Shown here piece by piece: positions 47,840 to 60,131 of a stretch of DNA of 64,000 nt. Origin of the DNA: Cryptomeria japonica (Eukaryota > Streptophyta > Pinopsida > Cupressales > Cupressaceae); contig NC_081406.1 of assembly GCF_030272615.1 (NCBI RefSeq), positions 476,438,900 to 476,502,899 on the forward strand. The letters are read 5' to 3'. Position 1 is the stretch's first letter, and the number at the start of each line of letters is the position of its first letter. A program made the translations under genes and the position numbers. The notes under the pieces were generated by a model, which made no database searches, had not been told where the DNA came from, and was given only the letters and a program-made list of their open reading frames with translations.

Positions 47840-48689
47840 TTGTTGGTAAACAAATTTGTCTCTCACAATTTATTTCTTTTATACTCTTAGCCCAAGAAAT
47901 GAAAGACAAATTTCACCATATAGTTGGAAAATCATTGTATTGATTAACCTCTAAATTAAGGTACAGCTCCCTTAAATAGATATTCAATCAGCTCCCAATT
48001 ACATACAAACAATATTATACTTTTCACCAGAAAGTACAAACAGGTAATTGCATTCACCAGCCAATACCAAATGAACACAAGCATTGATTCATATATAATT
48101 CTTTGTGTAAAGATGACAAACTTCACATGAATGCTAAAACTAAATGAAAATCTTTAAAAATGAATTTCACTGATATTTTCTGCACATATAGAAAGCCATG
48201 ACATATTCTTTTTTGAAATAGATTCTCACAAAAATCAAATTTCAAACACCAAACACACAGATTTGAAGCCAAAGATAAACTATCATTCAATTTTCATTCA
48301 TAAATGATCATCAACTTCCAACACATACATAAAGTATTCAGCCAAAATTAAAAGAGATAGTTTTTCAAAAACTTAGCGGACCTTCATAAAGTCATTACAA
48401 AACTTATAAATAGGTCTTCAGACCAATAGTTTAACCAAAGGTAAAATTAACTCCAAATGGGTTAATGAGAAATTGTCCTAACTGCATAACAAAAAATGAA
48501 AGAAAGCTAGACATGCTGGCATACAACTGCCAGCAGTGCTATTCATGCGGTCGATTCAGTTTCAGTCAGATTTCCTAGATTGCTATTCTGGGCAGATACC
48601 ATAACCACTTTCGTTGCACTCCACTCCCGATGAACCCTTGAGAATTCCCGGATTACCACTAAATGTGGTAGGCTGATATGAATTACCCT

Positions 48690-50090
48690 TTACTTCTAGA
48701 GTCCCTTCTTCCTTTTCACTAGCTGCACTATATCTCTATGAGTGTCCAAATGATCAAGACATATTGTAAGCATTGACTCCACTTTAGTAATGTTTGTAAA
48801 ATCTTCCACGACTAAGGAATTCTCCACCTTAATCTGTTTAATGCGACTGCTGAAAAGATTGACCATTTGTATTGTATCTTCCAGGGTCTGGCCATCCTCT
48901 TTAAGCAACTGAACATCTACATAGCATAGATCCTTTTGCATGGTTGTTAGTTCCCCTCACAGACTAACAGATTTATTATGTCCTTGCTCAATGATCTGGT
49001 TATGCCACTCTATACTTTCTTTGCATATGAACATTATGTCTTCATCTAATCTTGGCATTTGTCTTTTGACAAGAAAATTCATCAAGCCATAGCGCTGAAT
49101 ATCATGTATTTGCCTTGAAATCACCACCCATTTAGTCTTTTCATTCTGCCATGAGATTAAGTCAGTGTCCAATTCCTTGGTAGCATCATTGGCATCCTTG
49201 AAAATTTAAACTAAATATGATATATAATTAGTTCCTTGATGCACAATCGATGTGAGCCACTCAGAGAAAATCTTTGCGATCATCTTGTTCCGTTGAACCT
49301 CATCCAAGAAATTCTGATTACCAGTGGATTTTGAAGTAAAGGGAATAGAGCTTTGGGACAATGGCAGCGAACTATTCTGTAGAGCGTGGATGTATTGAGC
49401 CATTTGCATTAAACTCTATTTCAACTTTGCTTTATCCTTTTCATCCTTCCAAGTGTGGGAGATAATCCTTTTGGTTGAAGTTTCTAAATGTTTCACATCA
49501 ACTGCACTAGTTCCTACCCCCAAATCAACTCGTTCAATAGTATAATCAACCTCTGAGGCTGTGGCAGAATCTTTATCGGATGTGGGCTTAACAATATCTG
49601 TAGTCCAATGTTTTGTGCTCTCATCAAAACCAAACATGGTTTCCACTTTCATCCGCTTAGGCTTCGTGGCCCTTCCTAGACATTTACTCATGGCATCTAC
49701 CATTGACATAGAAATAGGCACACCATTCCTCTTCTTGGTAATTGAATCACTCAACCATATAGGAGTCACAATCAAATCTTTGGATTGCATAGGCGGAGGT
49801 CCTCCTGAAGTCAGCAGCATAGCATTATTTGTATTAGATAGAACATCAAGCACCTATGAATCCTAGATATTAGCATCAGCATCAGTTAAGACCTTGTTAG
49901 CATCAGAAATAGGTGTTATCATATTTCCCTGTACTTCTTCGGCATCCAAATCAAGAATGAGATGAGCGGCAGGTGGCTGAAAGTTCTTCTTGTATCTTGA
50001 CCTAGTAACTTGGCCACCAATGGAATGTGCAGCTTCAAAGTCAAGTTTTTCCTCTTTAATCTTAACTTGCTTCTTTGCTTGCTCTATCAT
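48690..50090 (-). pseudogene. E2 ORF: C-terminal half of the E family
   Basis: From ATG 50090 the frame reads MIEQAKKQVKIKEEKLDFEA, then after stops LDVLSNTNNAMLLTSGGPPP, WLSDSITKKRNGVPISMSMV, EWLTSIVHQGTNY and a helical tail ending near LVKRKKGL at 48696. Five open pieces cover almost all of it. The EWL..I..QG block and the following helices match the C-terminus of E1 (LGEWMDKMLSQG). The N-terminal domain of E1/E3 is missing. A putative 124-bp intron with GTAAG donor (50214) and TTTTGCAG acceptor (50091) lies directly before the ATG. Function unknown. Confidence 0.6.
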
Positions 50091-50837
50091 CTGCAAAACC
50101 CCTGTCGCAGTCTTTTTTCCTTTCGCTCCAAAACTCTCCTTAAAACTTATGTTTCACAAATGACAATCTTCAACAAAACAACTGCTCAATTTAAATTAGC
50201 CAAGAAAATCTTACCCATGATTTCCATAAGTTATCATCATTACTCTTCACTCATGTGACATTACTTTGAAATGATCGCACATGATCATGCATTTAATAAA
50301 AAGTCACTTCATATCTAAAAACATGGATTCCCATGCCATACTTGCTATTAATGGCAACTTTTAAATCATTAAGAAAGAATATTCCCTTTTCCTATCACCG
50401 TTTAGCCATTCCTCAAAATCTGCACCGCCATCTCATGAAAAGTCATATGATTTCCAAGAAATCAAACATTGAACTTTGAACCTTGAAGAACAAAAGCAAC
50501 GCAAAAACATATACATAACCAATCTTGAACTTTGAACCTTGAACCCATTTGGTTCAAGTTCAAGGTTCAACCAATGCTAAACACCAACAAACACTGAAAA
50601 AGACTTTAAAAACCTCATGGGGAAATAAACGTTAACATGAAGCCCATTGAACTTTGAACCTTGAATCCATAAGGTTCAAATTCAAGGTTCAAGTTCAGTA
50701 TAGTGAAGCTAAAATTGAAAAAACTACGAAGACGGAATTTGCACAGAAAATTCAAGAAATACAACCCGCCCAAAGGACTAGTTAGGGACATGACTCAAAA
50801 AGGCGACATAAAAATAGAAATTTATATGTACCGCCAA
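50091..50837 (-). repeat. E2 leader with palindrome array III
   Basis: No ORF is seen. Two long palindromes lie at 50524-50570 and 50646-50697, with arms TTGAACTTTGAACCTTGAA and the reverse complement around a 7-9 base loop. A half unit is at 50469-50488. Confidence 0.7.
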
Positions 50838-52025
50838 AACATCCTTAGGTTCAATCTTAGAAATCAAGCAATATTCTTCAACAATTCTTCTCCTAGTCAT
50901 CACACATTTATTCTTATATCTTATAATCTGATTCTCTAAATGATTCAAGCTCGCATACTTGGGAGTCTTAGGATTTTCCTAATTTTTAGATTCTTGAGCT
51001 CTTTCTTCTGCACTAGCATTAGTACCTTCTCCTTCATTCTCAAGCTTTTTTGGAATAATATGAGTTTGATTCTAGGTTTTCACTTGCTTTCCTTTATCTA
51101 AACTAACATCCTGATCATCTGAATCATATCCGCAAGATATGATCTATCTCTCATTGCTTTCATCAACCTTCACATTACCACTTTTAACTTTGTTCCTCAA
51201 TCTCTTATTATAACACTAGGCCTTGCTCTTAGTAGAATAACCAAGAAAGATTTCTTCATCACATCTAGTATCAAACTTCCCTAAATCTTCATCTCTTTTG
51301 ATATAGCATTTACTACCAAAAATTCTGAAATGTCTAATTGTAGGAGCATGACCAAACCACAACTCATAGGGAGTCTTACCGGTATCACCTTTGATATGAA
51401 CTTAGTTAAAAGTGTATACATCAGTACTCACAAATTCTCTCCAATATATATGCATAACATTTCCTTCAATCATCATGGTTCTAGAAGCTTCCAAAATTGT
51501 TCTATTCTTTCTCTCCACAACACCATTTTGTTGAGGGGTTCTAGGTGCAGATAATTATCTCTTCTCTTCATGCTCTTCACAAAATGCATTGAACTCACTG
51601 AAAGTAAATTCACCACCTCTGTCAAAAATCAAACACTTCAGCTTCAATCTAGTCTCAGTCTCAACCATGGATTTGAAAATCTTGAACTTCTCTAATGCTT
51701 CAGACTTTTCCCTTAAGAAAGTAACCCACATCATCCTTGAATAGTCATCAATCAGGAACATGAAATACCTGTCTCCCTACAAGTTTCTCACTCTAGAAGG
51801 ACCACATAAATTAGTATGCACAAGATCCAATATTTCATTAGACTATACCATTGTTTTTTGAAAGTAACTCTTGTTTGCTTCCCTAATTGACATTCCTTGC
51901 ATATTGGACTAGTAGGTTTTACCAACTTAGGAAGATCTCTCACTTCTTGAGTAGAACTTATCTTAACCATGCAATCAAAATTTACATGACACATCCTTCT
52001 ATACCATAACCAATCAAACAACTTT
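50838..52025 (-). pseudogene. C integrase and linker
   Basis: The zinc region reads LWYRRMCHVNFDCMVKISS and CKECQLGK (51870-52020). The core reads FLIDDYSRMMWVTFL and FDRGGEF, where the family has SDRGGEF/TDRGGEF. After the frame breaks near 51555 the third acidic block is not clean. Downstream, PKYARLNHLENQII, TRRRIVEEYCLISKIEPKDV is the usual linker to reverse transcriptase, cut by E2 at KDV. Confidence 0.85.
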
Positions 52026-52560
52026 TACCATCAGCATTCAAGTGAAATATATTACCTTTAGTCTTTGTACATGATGCAATCTCAATTCTGAAACTACTTA
52101 AGATCTTACACTTGCCATTCTTGAATTGAAAAACATATCCATTATCAACCATCTATCCAACACTCAAAATATTATGCTTTAGACCTTTAACATATAAGAC
52201 ATCATCAGTGTTATGCTTACCATCAAGAGAAATAGAACCTCTACCATGGATTATACCAACTTTGTCATCACCAAATCTTACTACACCACCATCATAATTT
52301 TACATACTCACAAACTTACTCTTATCACCTATCATATGATGAGAGCATCCACTATCAATAACCCATTCATATTTCTCTTCAACTTTAGCATCCAAAGCTT
52401 TCTCCTCGTTAATGCAGCTAGTAGAATTAACAGTCACCAAATCATCTTCCTTGATAGCAATGAACACCCATTCATCTCCTGACTTTCCCTTATCAGATTC
52501 ATCGTCTGGTACACCTTCATCAGTAGCATAATAACATTTATTTTTATATTTTGGCTTGTA
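52026..52560 (-). pseudogene. C aspartic protease
   Basis: EKYEWVIDSGCSHHMIGDKS gives the intact active site near 52320-52370. Upstream are ATDEGVPDDESDKGKSGDEW and FIAIKEDD, as in G. Downstream segments before the integrase are broken by stops. Confidence 0.85.
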
Positions 52561-53440
52561 TGGTTTGGACTTGGGAATTATTTTTGGATACCTTGAGGCA
52601 AAATGTCCTATCTTCTGCAAGAAAAATATTTAAGAGGCAATTTCCCTTCATACTTATTGGCTCCCTTAGGCAATCTTCTAGCAATCAAGGCTTCAAGCTC
52701 CTCAAGCTCTCTTTCTTCTTCTTCAATTTCTCTAATATCCTTCTCATATTTGGACACCCTTGTATAAATTTCTTCCGAATCATATTTTTACTTCCTAGAA
52801 AGAGTAGCTTTGAATGCAGATTCTGACTTAGGAAGAGATTCATCAAATTCACTCAACTCAAAAGCAACAAGCCTACCAATTATCATGTCTCTAGTCACAT
52901 ATGTCATGGTATGGATCTCCTCAATAGCAACAACCTTGTTCTTGTAAGAAGGAGGCAAGTATCTTAGCACTTTAGCTACAATCTCAGGTTCTTCCAACAC
53001 TCCACCGACACATCTGATATTTAACACAAGCTCATTCACTTTCTGCATAAAGGAGGTAATGTTCTCATCTTTACCCATCTTCAACATCTCATGCTTTCCC
53101 TTCAAACTTTGCAACTTAGATACTTTTACATGGTTGTCACCTTCATACAAAGTCTCTATCTTCTTCTAGATCTCATGAGCAATCTACAGATCCATCACAT
53201 TAGTCATCTCAGAATCAGTCAAGGCACTCAACAATTCTTCCTTAGCTCTAATATTGAATTCAACTTCCTTTACTTCATCTGGAGTTGTAGGACCATTCAG
53301 AGGAACATTATACACATTCTTTATAATCTTCCAATAATCTTTACCAATGCACTCAAGTGACATTCCATCTAGTTCTTCCAAAGAGTGTAATTCATTTCAT
53401 CAAATATCAGACTATCCTTCTTGTAAGCATAGGTTGCCAT
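52561..53440 (-). pseudogene. C gag
   Basis: ATG 53440 reads MATYAYKKDSLIFDEMNYTL and WKN before a stop. A frame change then gives SLECIGKDYWKIIKNVYNV, the capsid region EELLSALTDSEMTNVMDL, LKGKHEMLKMGKDENITSFM and SEFDESLPKSESAFKATLSRK, ending with LEALIARRLPKGANKYEGKL. The zinc knuckle is degraded (YFSCRR, GHFASRYPK). This is typical copia gag, colinear with that of G. Confidence 0.87.
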
Positions 53441-53483
53441 CCCAAATCACCTCAAGCAGTCAAACTTCTTTCAGAGGATCTAG

Positions 53484-53495
53484 GTCTGATACCAA
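53484..53495 (-). other. Primer binding site of C
   Basis: The minus strand reads TGGTATCAGACC, two bases after the LTR. Confidence 0.88.
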
Positions 53496-53497
53496 TT

Positions 53498-54826
53498 GTT
53501 GGTAACAATGTAGCAAACTAAGAGGGGCGGTGAATCAGTTTTCTCACATGCTTTACTCAACTCAAACACAATTTCAGATCTGAAAATTAATAGTGAAAGC
53601 AAAAATCAACACCGCATCAATAACACACATAACACCAATTTTTTTGATGTAGAAAACATGGTTAAGGAAAAAACCATGGTGGGAACCTACCCACAATGAG
53701 ATGATACCCTATTAAAAGTATATGAAATATTACAATGGGGAATGCACATGCATTCGGGCATACTGCCTAGAGCTCACTGCTCAAATACAACAAAGGGATA
53801 CAACCTTGGGAAGACTAACTGCCTTACAAAATATTTAGATTACATCCAGAGGATCACAAACTGACGGAATAGCATCTCCTTATGCCTGGTTACAGTTCTA
53901 GTTAAGCACAAAATATGATCTACTCTGCCACACTTCCTCACACTTCTTAAAGATCAAAATATTTGTTCGCACTTATCCTATCACACACATTTGGATACAC
54001 TTGCAGACACCACGCAAATACATCTCTCACATGATTATTACATATATTTATACAAATCATCAACCTATATTTCAAGGTCGTCTCATCACTCATCACAAAT
54101 TACAAAGCTATAACCACACACGCTACAATATAACATGTGAACCAAAACAATGTTGGCTAACACATAGTATGGACCTAAACAACCACCTCAAACAAGAAAA
54201 ACCTTCAATAATTATTCCTCAAACACCCGCAAGATGCGACAATCATCCGATTGGCCAAGAGCATCACATAACACGTACATACTAGAGAAATCATCCATGA
54301 TGGGCACAATGATCAAGAGGGACCATCAACACAAATAGGACACAATCTAGAAACATCCACAAGCATCATGAATTACCACATCAACAACTGCAACATCACC
54401 ACTTACTAGAATCTTCATCATCATTATACCGAACCTCAAGAATACCAACTATACTAACTGTCAAGCTGAAAGATTCACTTATGGACCTCCAAATCACAAA
54501 CCATCTAAATTAAGGACACATATTAACATCCCAAACACTCTGTCAAATCTGTAAACTAAAATATTTCAACACGGAGCAATGCAAAACAAAATCAAGAACA
54601 CTGATCAACACTAAACAACTGAAAAACCAACCATAATACCGGATCTCATAACTCAATCAAATCACCATTTGAACCACTAAAACTATAGCTAAATCAATTA
54701 GAGATACTTATCTCAAAACCCTTTAATCCGCAACAACTCATATAATATGACTGCAACACTAGAACATAGAGAGGTTGACATCAATGAAAAAATATTACTC
54801 AGCAAAATTTTCAACAATATCCAACA
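53498..54826 (-). repeat. 5' LTR of C
   Basis: On the plus strand TGTTGGTAAC to TATCCAACA. It aligns with 9115-10464 but with many differences. Confidence 0.88.
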
Positions 54827-56536
54827 AAATGTCCCTAGATGAATTTAACCTGAAGAAAATTAGAAATGTTTCAGCTAGTTTGATTGATTTTGAGTTGCAA
54901 AGGGTTAAGGAATTGGAGAGAAAAGGTCTAAATCTATGGACAAAATTTTCTCTTTGATAATGCAAAAGTTGTCAGAGTGATCTTGAGTCATGTGCGGGAT
55001 GATAAAATCGTGTTGGATAAACCATATCCAATCATGAAGGAGGTTATCTCAGTGATCACTGGTTTATGCGACAATGGAGAGGTTCTGGCTAAAAATTAAA
55101 TTTTGAATGGAGAAGTGGAAGCCCTAAGCAATGTGAAGGGTGACCACCAATCATTGATTATTAACATGATTATCAACCCTATGGTAAGGTATGTTGCCTA
55201 TGACATCTCTTATTAAATCTATCTCAAGAATAGGGAAGGTGTCACTTTGGTAATTGCAGTATATATGGAAATTATGCTTGTAATGAAAAAAAAAATCATT
55301 TGACTTGTGTGAATTGTTGAGATAATTATTTCTGAATGTTAAGATGTGGAAAGAGTAGAATTATCAGTTTTGTTTTGGTTTATTGCTTATGTGTTTAGTC
55401 ATGTATTGTTTGGGATTCCTTCTAGAAAAAGAAGATGTCATATGTGAATCTAGAGTCTTGGTTGCAAGGGAAATATTAGGTATTGAAATAGTTTGAGTAA
55501 TAAAGAGGAAGTTTATGATACATATTTCAAATGATTTCTAGACATGTGGAGTGTTGGCCTTGTATCCTTTGTTTCCGGTTTTGGAGGCTCTTCCTCGAGA
55601 AAGAAGAAAAGAAGACAATCTGTTACTATTAGTGTTTCTAAGTCAAAGAAAAGAAAGAAGGATGTGAAAGAGAGAGAGAGATTGTTGTGATTGAGGATCC
55701 AGAGTCCCCTATAGCTGAAGAAGAATTGGCGGTTGCAAAGCAGGAAGCTAGAGTCAAATGATGAATCTAATTTACTAGAGTTAGTTGGTAGTTTGAATGG
55801 AATCAAGAGAATTAGAAAAATATGGTTGACTTCAGTTGATTCAAATATAATTGAAGGTGTTTTGTTGAATCACTTGATCCAGAATAGTATGAACATTGAG
55901 GATATCAATAATTTTCTTTTGGAATCTTTAAATGAAGTTCTTAAGGAGAGGTTATCTGAGCAATCCATTGAGGCTGGAGTATCAGAGGTAAAAGAAATTG
56001 ATATACAAAATTTGATGAATGAATGTGACTGTCCACAAAAGGTTTTATCAGTGTTCATTGAAGAGTTGAGAGATTGTATCCATAGTGCTAGCAGAGTCTA
56101 CAAATACTATATCTCTTGGTCAGTAATTACAGCAAAGCACAAGGACAAAATCAATGCAATTGAAGATGAGTTAAGTGTTCTAGGTAAATCTTTTGATTTC
56201 CTGAGTGATAAGGATGGTAAGCAGAGAAAAAGGGTAAACTTTCTTCAAGCTAAACTATTATTCTTGTAGAGGCAAAAACAAGATTTTGTGAATATGTTTT
56301 GGAAAGTGGAGGAGATTATTGAGGCTAAGTTGGAGCACTTTTCAACATTACTTGGTAATGCAGTTGGGTATTATCAGAACCCATCTGCTTTAGATAGTTT
56401 CTCCCATGTTATTGATCTATTGGTGGAATGCAGAAGCCTATTAGTTATCATTAAATTGTCCATACATTATTGGGAAGTTGTTCTTCCAGACCTAAAGGAG
56501 AGATACAAGCTTATCTTTTCGAAGAAGAGTAGCTAG
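54827..56536 (+). pseudogene. D ORF2, main part after insertion of C
   Basis: The frame resumes as MSLDEFNLKKIRNVSASLID, then VVRVILSHV, VLDKPYPIMKEVISVITGL, corresponding in position and pattern to IVLSRV and KEAVREVIGLP of A1 ORF2. A stretch near 55200-55700 is heavily broken. The C-terminal part 55733-56269 is open (178 codons: LVGSLNGIKRIRKIWLTSVD, KVLSVFIEELRDCIHSASRV) and continues to 56536 after one stop. It is helical throughout. Function unknown. The link to 9071-9114 rests on the D LTR pair and the C flanks. Confidence 0.62.
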
Positions 56537-56739
56537 TATCTGGTTTGGTATTTTAGATATGTAATTGTGTATATACTATAATTTCTTTCTTTTTCTTTTA
56601 TCAAAGGAATCCTTTGTCCTTGATGTCAAAGGGAGGAGAAAGGAATGTGCATTTTGGATATGAGGAGATGTATGAGTTAGGGGGAGTTGAGCTATATGCA
56701 GATATAATATGTTTTGCCATCAATGACAAAGGGGGAGAT
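56537..56739 (+). other. 3' UTR and polypurine tract of D
   Basis: Boxes TCAAAGGGAGGAGAAAGG (about 56626-56643), TTAGGGGGAG (about 56676-56686) and the tract AAAGGGGGAGAT (56728-56739). GCCATCAATGACAAAG precedes the last. Confidence 0.75.
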
Positions 56740-57977
56740 TATTAGACTTGTGTGAATATTGTTGTCATTGATGTCAAACCAGTTATTTGGTATGGACCAG
56801 ACAATGTATGCAGTAGATTGAGGACAATTCAGTTATCCAGATTGGTCAGGATAAGTTATGCACAACTCATTATTATCAAGTTTGATTCGGATGTTGTATG
56901 TAGTTGGTATGAGCAGGCGTTGTCCATTTTGGTATTAGGGGTAATGCAGTAAGATGGAGTTATTATAATGGAGTAATATCTGAAAGATTCCTATCTCCAA
57001 AAAATTTCATTGTATTTGCTTGTGTCCCGGTATCAGCTATTTTTGTCATGTCAGTTATATCTCTTCACGTTTTGTGTTGAAGTACTCTTGGTATGCATGG
57101 AATCTGTTTGGAGACATTATGCTTGAGTTTTGTGATAATGGGTCAGTATCTATGGGTTCTCATGACCCTGTCACATTTTGATAATCATGGTATATGCATC
57201 GATGAATGGATTGTGTAAAAGGAAGCATGTTGATATCTTGTGGAGATGAATTGGTCAATATTTTATTAGATGACGTGTTGAGCTATCTCAACACATTATT
57301 CTCGTATATATTTCCTCTATATCTAGAAGAATGTGATGCGTAAGTGTGAATGATGGAATAGAGATGTGTGTATGTGAAATAGACATAGCAAAAAAGATAG
57401 AAGAAAATCAAAGTGTGAAGTGTGAGTTGCAGACAACAAAGGCAGATGGTGTAGAGTCAAAGTGCAGTTAGTGTTGCAGTGTTGTAGTAGTCCTTCACTG
57501 TACCTACTACAGGACAGTTGTATAGATATCCTTCACCAAATTCTTTGTAAGGATTGTGATTTGTGATCTGAGTTTGATCCTAGAACTAATCTCATGCATT
57601 TGGAGATTCAATTCTCTTTAGTTCAACCTTTTCTGTTACAGTGAGCATTTCGGCAGCTAGCCATCTTTTGTATTGCTACAATGAGCACTCTAGTAGTGAG
57701 CCATTTTTGTAATATGGCAGTGAGCCACCCTTTTGTAAAACACCATATAACTAGTTATATTCTCTTGAGTGTTAACACTCTTCATGGTTTTTCCCATTTG
57801 GGTTTTCCACGTATAAATTATGGTGTTCCTTTTGTGGTTATGTTTTTCTTGTTTGTTGTTTCATGTGTGTAGAGCATATTTGGTCAGAAAGTTTAAGTAC
57901 GGTAAAAAAATTAATTTTTGTAGTAATATTGATTCATCCCCCCTCTCATTATTCTATTGCCTTCAACCAATTCAACA
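56740..57977 (+). repeat. 3' LTR of D
   Basis: TATTAGACTTG (TG decayed to TA) to TTCAACA, followed by CATTT. It contains a short extra copy of the phrase AGTGAGCCA near 57695-57727 not present in the 5' LTR. Confidence 0.88.
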
Positions 57978-58990
57978 CATTTTAGGGCTATAACCCCGAT
58001 ATACACCTAATAGGAAAACCTTGGTGTAGATCAGGGTTACGGCCCCAATATACATCATAACACAACACTTATCATTTATGTATTACCATCGGTGTAGGGC
58101 AGGATTGTGGCCTTGACTTAAACCATAATGGAAGGACTTTGGTGTAGGTCAGGGTCATAACCCCACCTTACACCTATAACAATGACTTAAGATTTAAAGA
58201 CATATGCCAAGGGTAATCCCAACATACACCATATATAACATGGTGTATGTTGAGGTTACAATCTTGACATCCACCACAATAATTATAGAAAATGCAATCG
58301 TTGGTATATGATAATAATAACAGTGTATGCTAGGGATACAACCCCACCATACACCAAAAAAACAATTTAATGTATGACAAGATTGTATCCCTAGCATACA
58401 TCATAAAGGCATGTTTCACACAAATACAATGCTTAGGTACAATAAATTCAAATAGTTGGGAACAAGGGTAAACATAAACCCCAAAAGTGGGAAAAAAAGA
58501 GAAAAACGTACCCGAAAGAAAGAAATGGAATGCCCTTAGCCTGTCAAAAATCTTCAACACTTGATCATGACTCTTAGGCAGTCAAAATCATATAGAAAGA
58601 AAAATGACCAAAATAAAATATAGAATGAAGATAAAAGCTAGAAAAAATCGAAAGAAATTCAAATACTTAACAATAAATGATCCAAAACGTGGGACATAAA
58701 TATGTATTTCAGGTTTGTAAACCCAAAACACACCAAAATTTGTATTTGGAGTTTACAACCCCAAAATACACCAACGTGTACATTTAAAACATATAGGTGC
58801 AATTCAGACCTATAGGTTTGGTTTACACCAAAGACTAAAAGAAGTGTATTCCAGACTCATAGATCTGAATTCCACCTAAAAGACTCAAACGAATGCAGTG
58901 TCAGAGGTAAACTTTGATTTTGCACTCAAAGACTAAGGATAGTGTAGTATCAAAGTTAAACTCTGACTTTGCACCATTTTAGGAAAAAGG
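57978..58990. repeat. Palindrome array I, right part
   Basis: At least twelve imperfect palindromes of 30-36 bp are seen, for example 58022-58057, 58091-58124, 58141-58174, 58241-58275, 58322-58355, 58370-58402, about 58703-58773 (two), 58796-58830, 58842-58877 and 58937-58980. The usual form is GGTGTA....AGGGTTA at the left and TAACCCC....TACACC at the right. Centres and arms vary between units while complementarity is partly kept. No ORF is seen, and none in the following 200 bases. Confidence 0.8.
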
Positions 58991-59189
58991 TTTAAAATAA
59001 CAACTTTGAGTTTATTTGTTTGAATTAACAACAAGAACTAGGATCGGGAAACAACCATAAAGTTCCCGAAAGACTAACAAGGCAAACAATTTCCTCACAA
59101 AATGAACTTAGAGAGTCAAATTATGAATTTGAACAAAAATTTGTAGGGGTTATCCATTTTTTACTTCATAATCAAAAAAGAAGGATATC

Positions 59190-60083
59190 AAGGTGGCATG
59201 GTATGCTTCTATCAAATGGATGAGGACATATGTCATAAATCATTTAATTCTTGGCTGGTTTTTGCATACTTTCCATTTGTTGTTGCAATTCCTTAATCTA
59301 TTGTTGCAAATCATTACTAGGTGGTGCTTTGTCTCTTTGAGATATCCCTCTACTTGAGCCACCTAGAGGAGGGATATATTGCATGTAAGGATGATATTGG
59401 TCATATATGTGTTTAGGTGGTGGATGAATGTAGTTATTGTATGAGCCACCTAGTATGGTATTGTGATGAGGTGCACTAGGCCTTGGGTGAGTATATGTGT
59501 CATGACCATGTGTATAATTTGTACTGTAAGCATGACCTTAGATATGGTCATCAAATCTACTATATGGTTTCCTAGTATAGGAATTATCATGATCTTGAGT
59601 ATCCTCTAGTTGTTGGGTATAAGCATTATTTTTCCTTCATCCTTGAATAGTATGTGCACGAGATTGTTCATAGATGTGTCTAGCATAATTGGTATGAGTA
59701 TGAGCATTGGTCACTTTGGGTTTTTGAAAAAGGGATTAAGGTGACTCAAGCATGGTACACTTGTTACCATTAGCTTGATTTGGATCTTCTTCCAAGATTT
59801 ATATCACATCAAAGTCATGGGATAATCTTGCACTATCTTGAATTAACATGTGGAAAAATATTTGATGATCTCTTCTCAAAATTGTCTTGACCAACCTATT
59901 AAATCTTGCGTCGAACATGTGATCTTGAATTTTTGTTGTTGTAAAGGATTCATTATCAAATTCTTGTGCATTGTGTTGTGGATTAAAAAATTCTTCATCA
60001 TCAAATGTGTATGAATCCATCTTCCAAGATCCTTGAGCTTCTTTGGCTTGTCTTCTCGACCTTTGGGATAAGGTTTCAACCAT
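59190..60083 (-). pseudogene. N-terminal fragment of a gypsy-type gag
   Basis: MVETLSQRSRRQAKEAQGSW (60083) opens 94 open codons. After stops come a His/Tyr-rich low-complexity part (about 59390-59690) and a helix DLQQQIKELQQQMESMQK, then YDICPHPFDRSIP, where it ends near 59190. The QQQ helix followed by a PFDRSIP segment is the usual approach to the gypsy capsid domain, which is missing. No LTR or primer site adjoins it, so it is a relic of unknown parentage. Confidence 0.45.
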
Positions 60084-60131
60084 GAAAAGACCTTCGATAA
60101 AATGAAATATGGAAGAATATGGAGATTATGA

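Larger units (their letters stand above)
47840..50837 (-). mobile_element. E2: 3.0-kb non-LTR insertion in C carrying an E-family ORF
   Basis: The copia frame reads IEPKDV up to 50838 and QDVSEAC from 47839, and both sides carry AACATC (plus strand; 47834-47839 and 50838-50843). Removing the segment plus one copy restores the continuous copia sequence. The ends are weakly inverted: TTGTTGGTAAACAAATTT on the left against TTGGCGGTACATATAAATTT read inward from the right. There is no LTR and no poly-A. Inside is the C-terminal half of the E-family protein plus palindromes. The transposition mechanism is unknown. Confidence 0.7.
9115..54826 (-). mobile_element. Element C: Ty1/copia retrotransposon split into pieces
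   Basis: Two same-family LTRs (9115-10464 and 53498-54826) bracket a minus-strand copia polyprotein. The pieces in coding order are gag-PR-IN (53440 down to 50838), the reverse transcriptase 5' part (47839-47384), 14 bp at 40726-40713, and reverse transcriptase-RNase H (11775-10779). Insertions E2, B and H account for the gaps, leaving about 7.1 kb. About 25 reverse transcriptase residues after RAW/F appear deleted. Flanks AAATT (9110-9114) and AAATG (54827-54831) match 4 of 5. C is inserted in ORF2 of D. Confidence 0.75.
6461..57977 (+). mobile_element. Element D: non-autonomous LTR element, split by nested insertions
   Basis: The two LTRs (6461-7671 and 56740-57977) are the same family in the same orientation. 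They are flanked by CATGT (6456-6460) and CATTT (57978-57982), a 4-of-5 target duplication. Without the 45.7 kb insertion of element C, D is about 5.8 kb. It has a primer site, a zinc-knuckle gag-like ORF, a second ORF of unknown function and a polypurine tract, but no protease, integrase or reverse transcriptase. It sits inside palindrome array I. Confidence 0.8.

Noticed and set aside
59190-60083. Host gene on the minus strand
   Set aside because: The low-complexity His/Tyr part, QQQ helix and PFDRSIP end fit a gypsy gag relic better, and the frame has stops.
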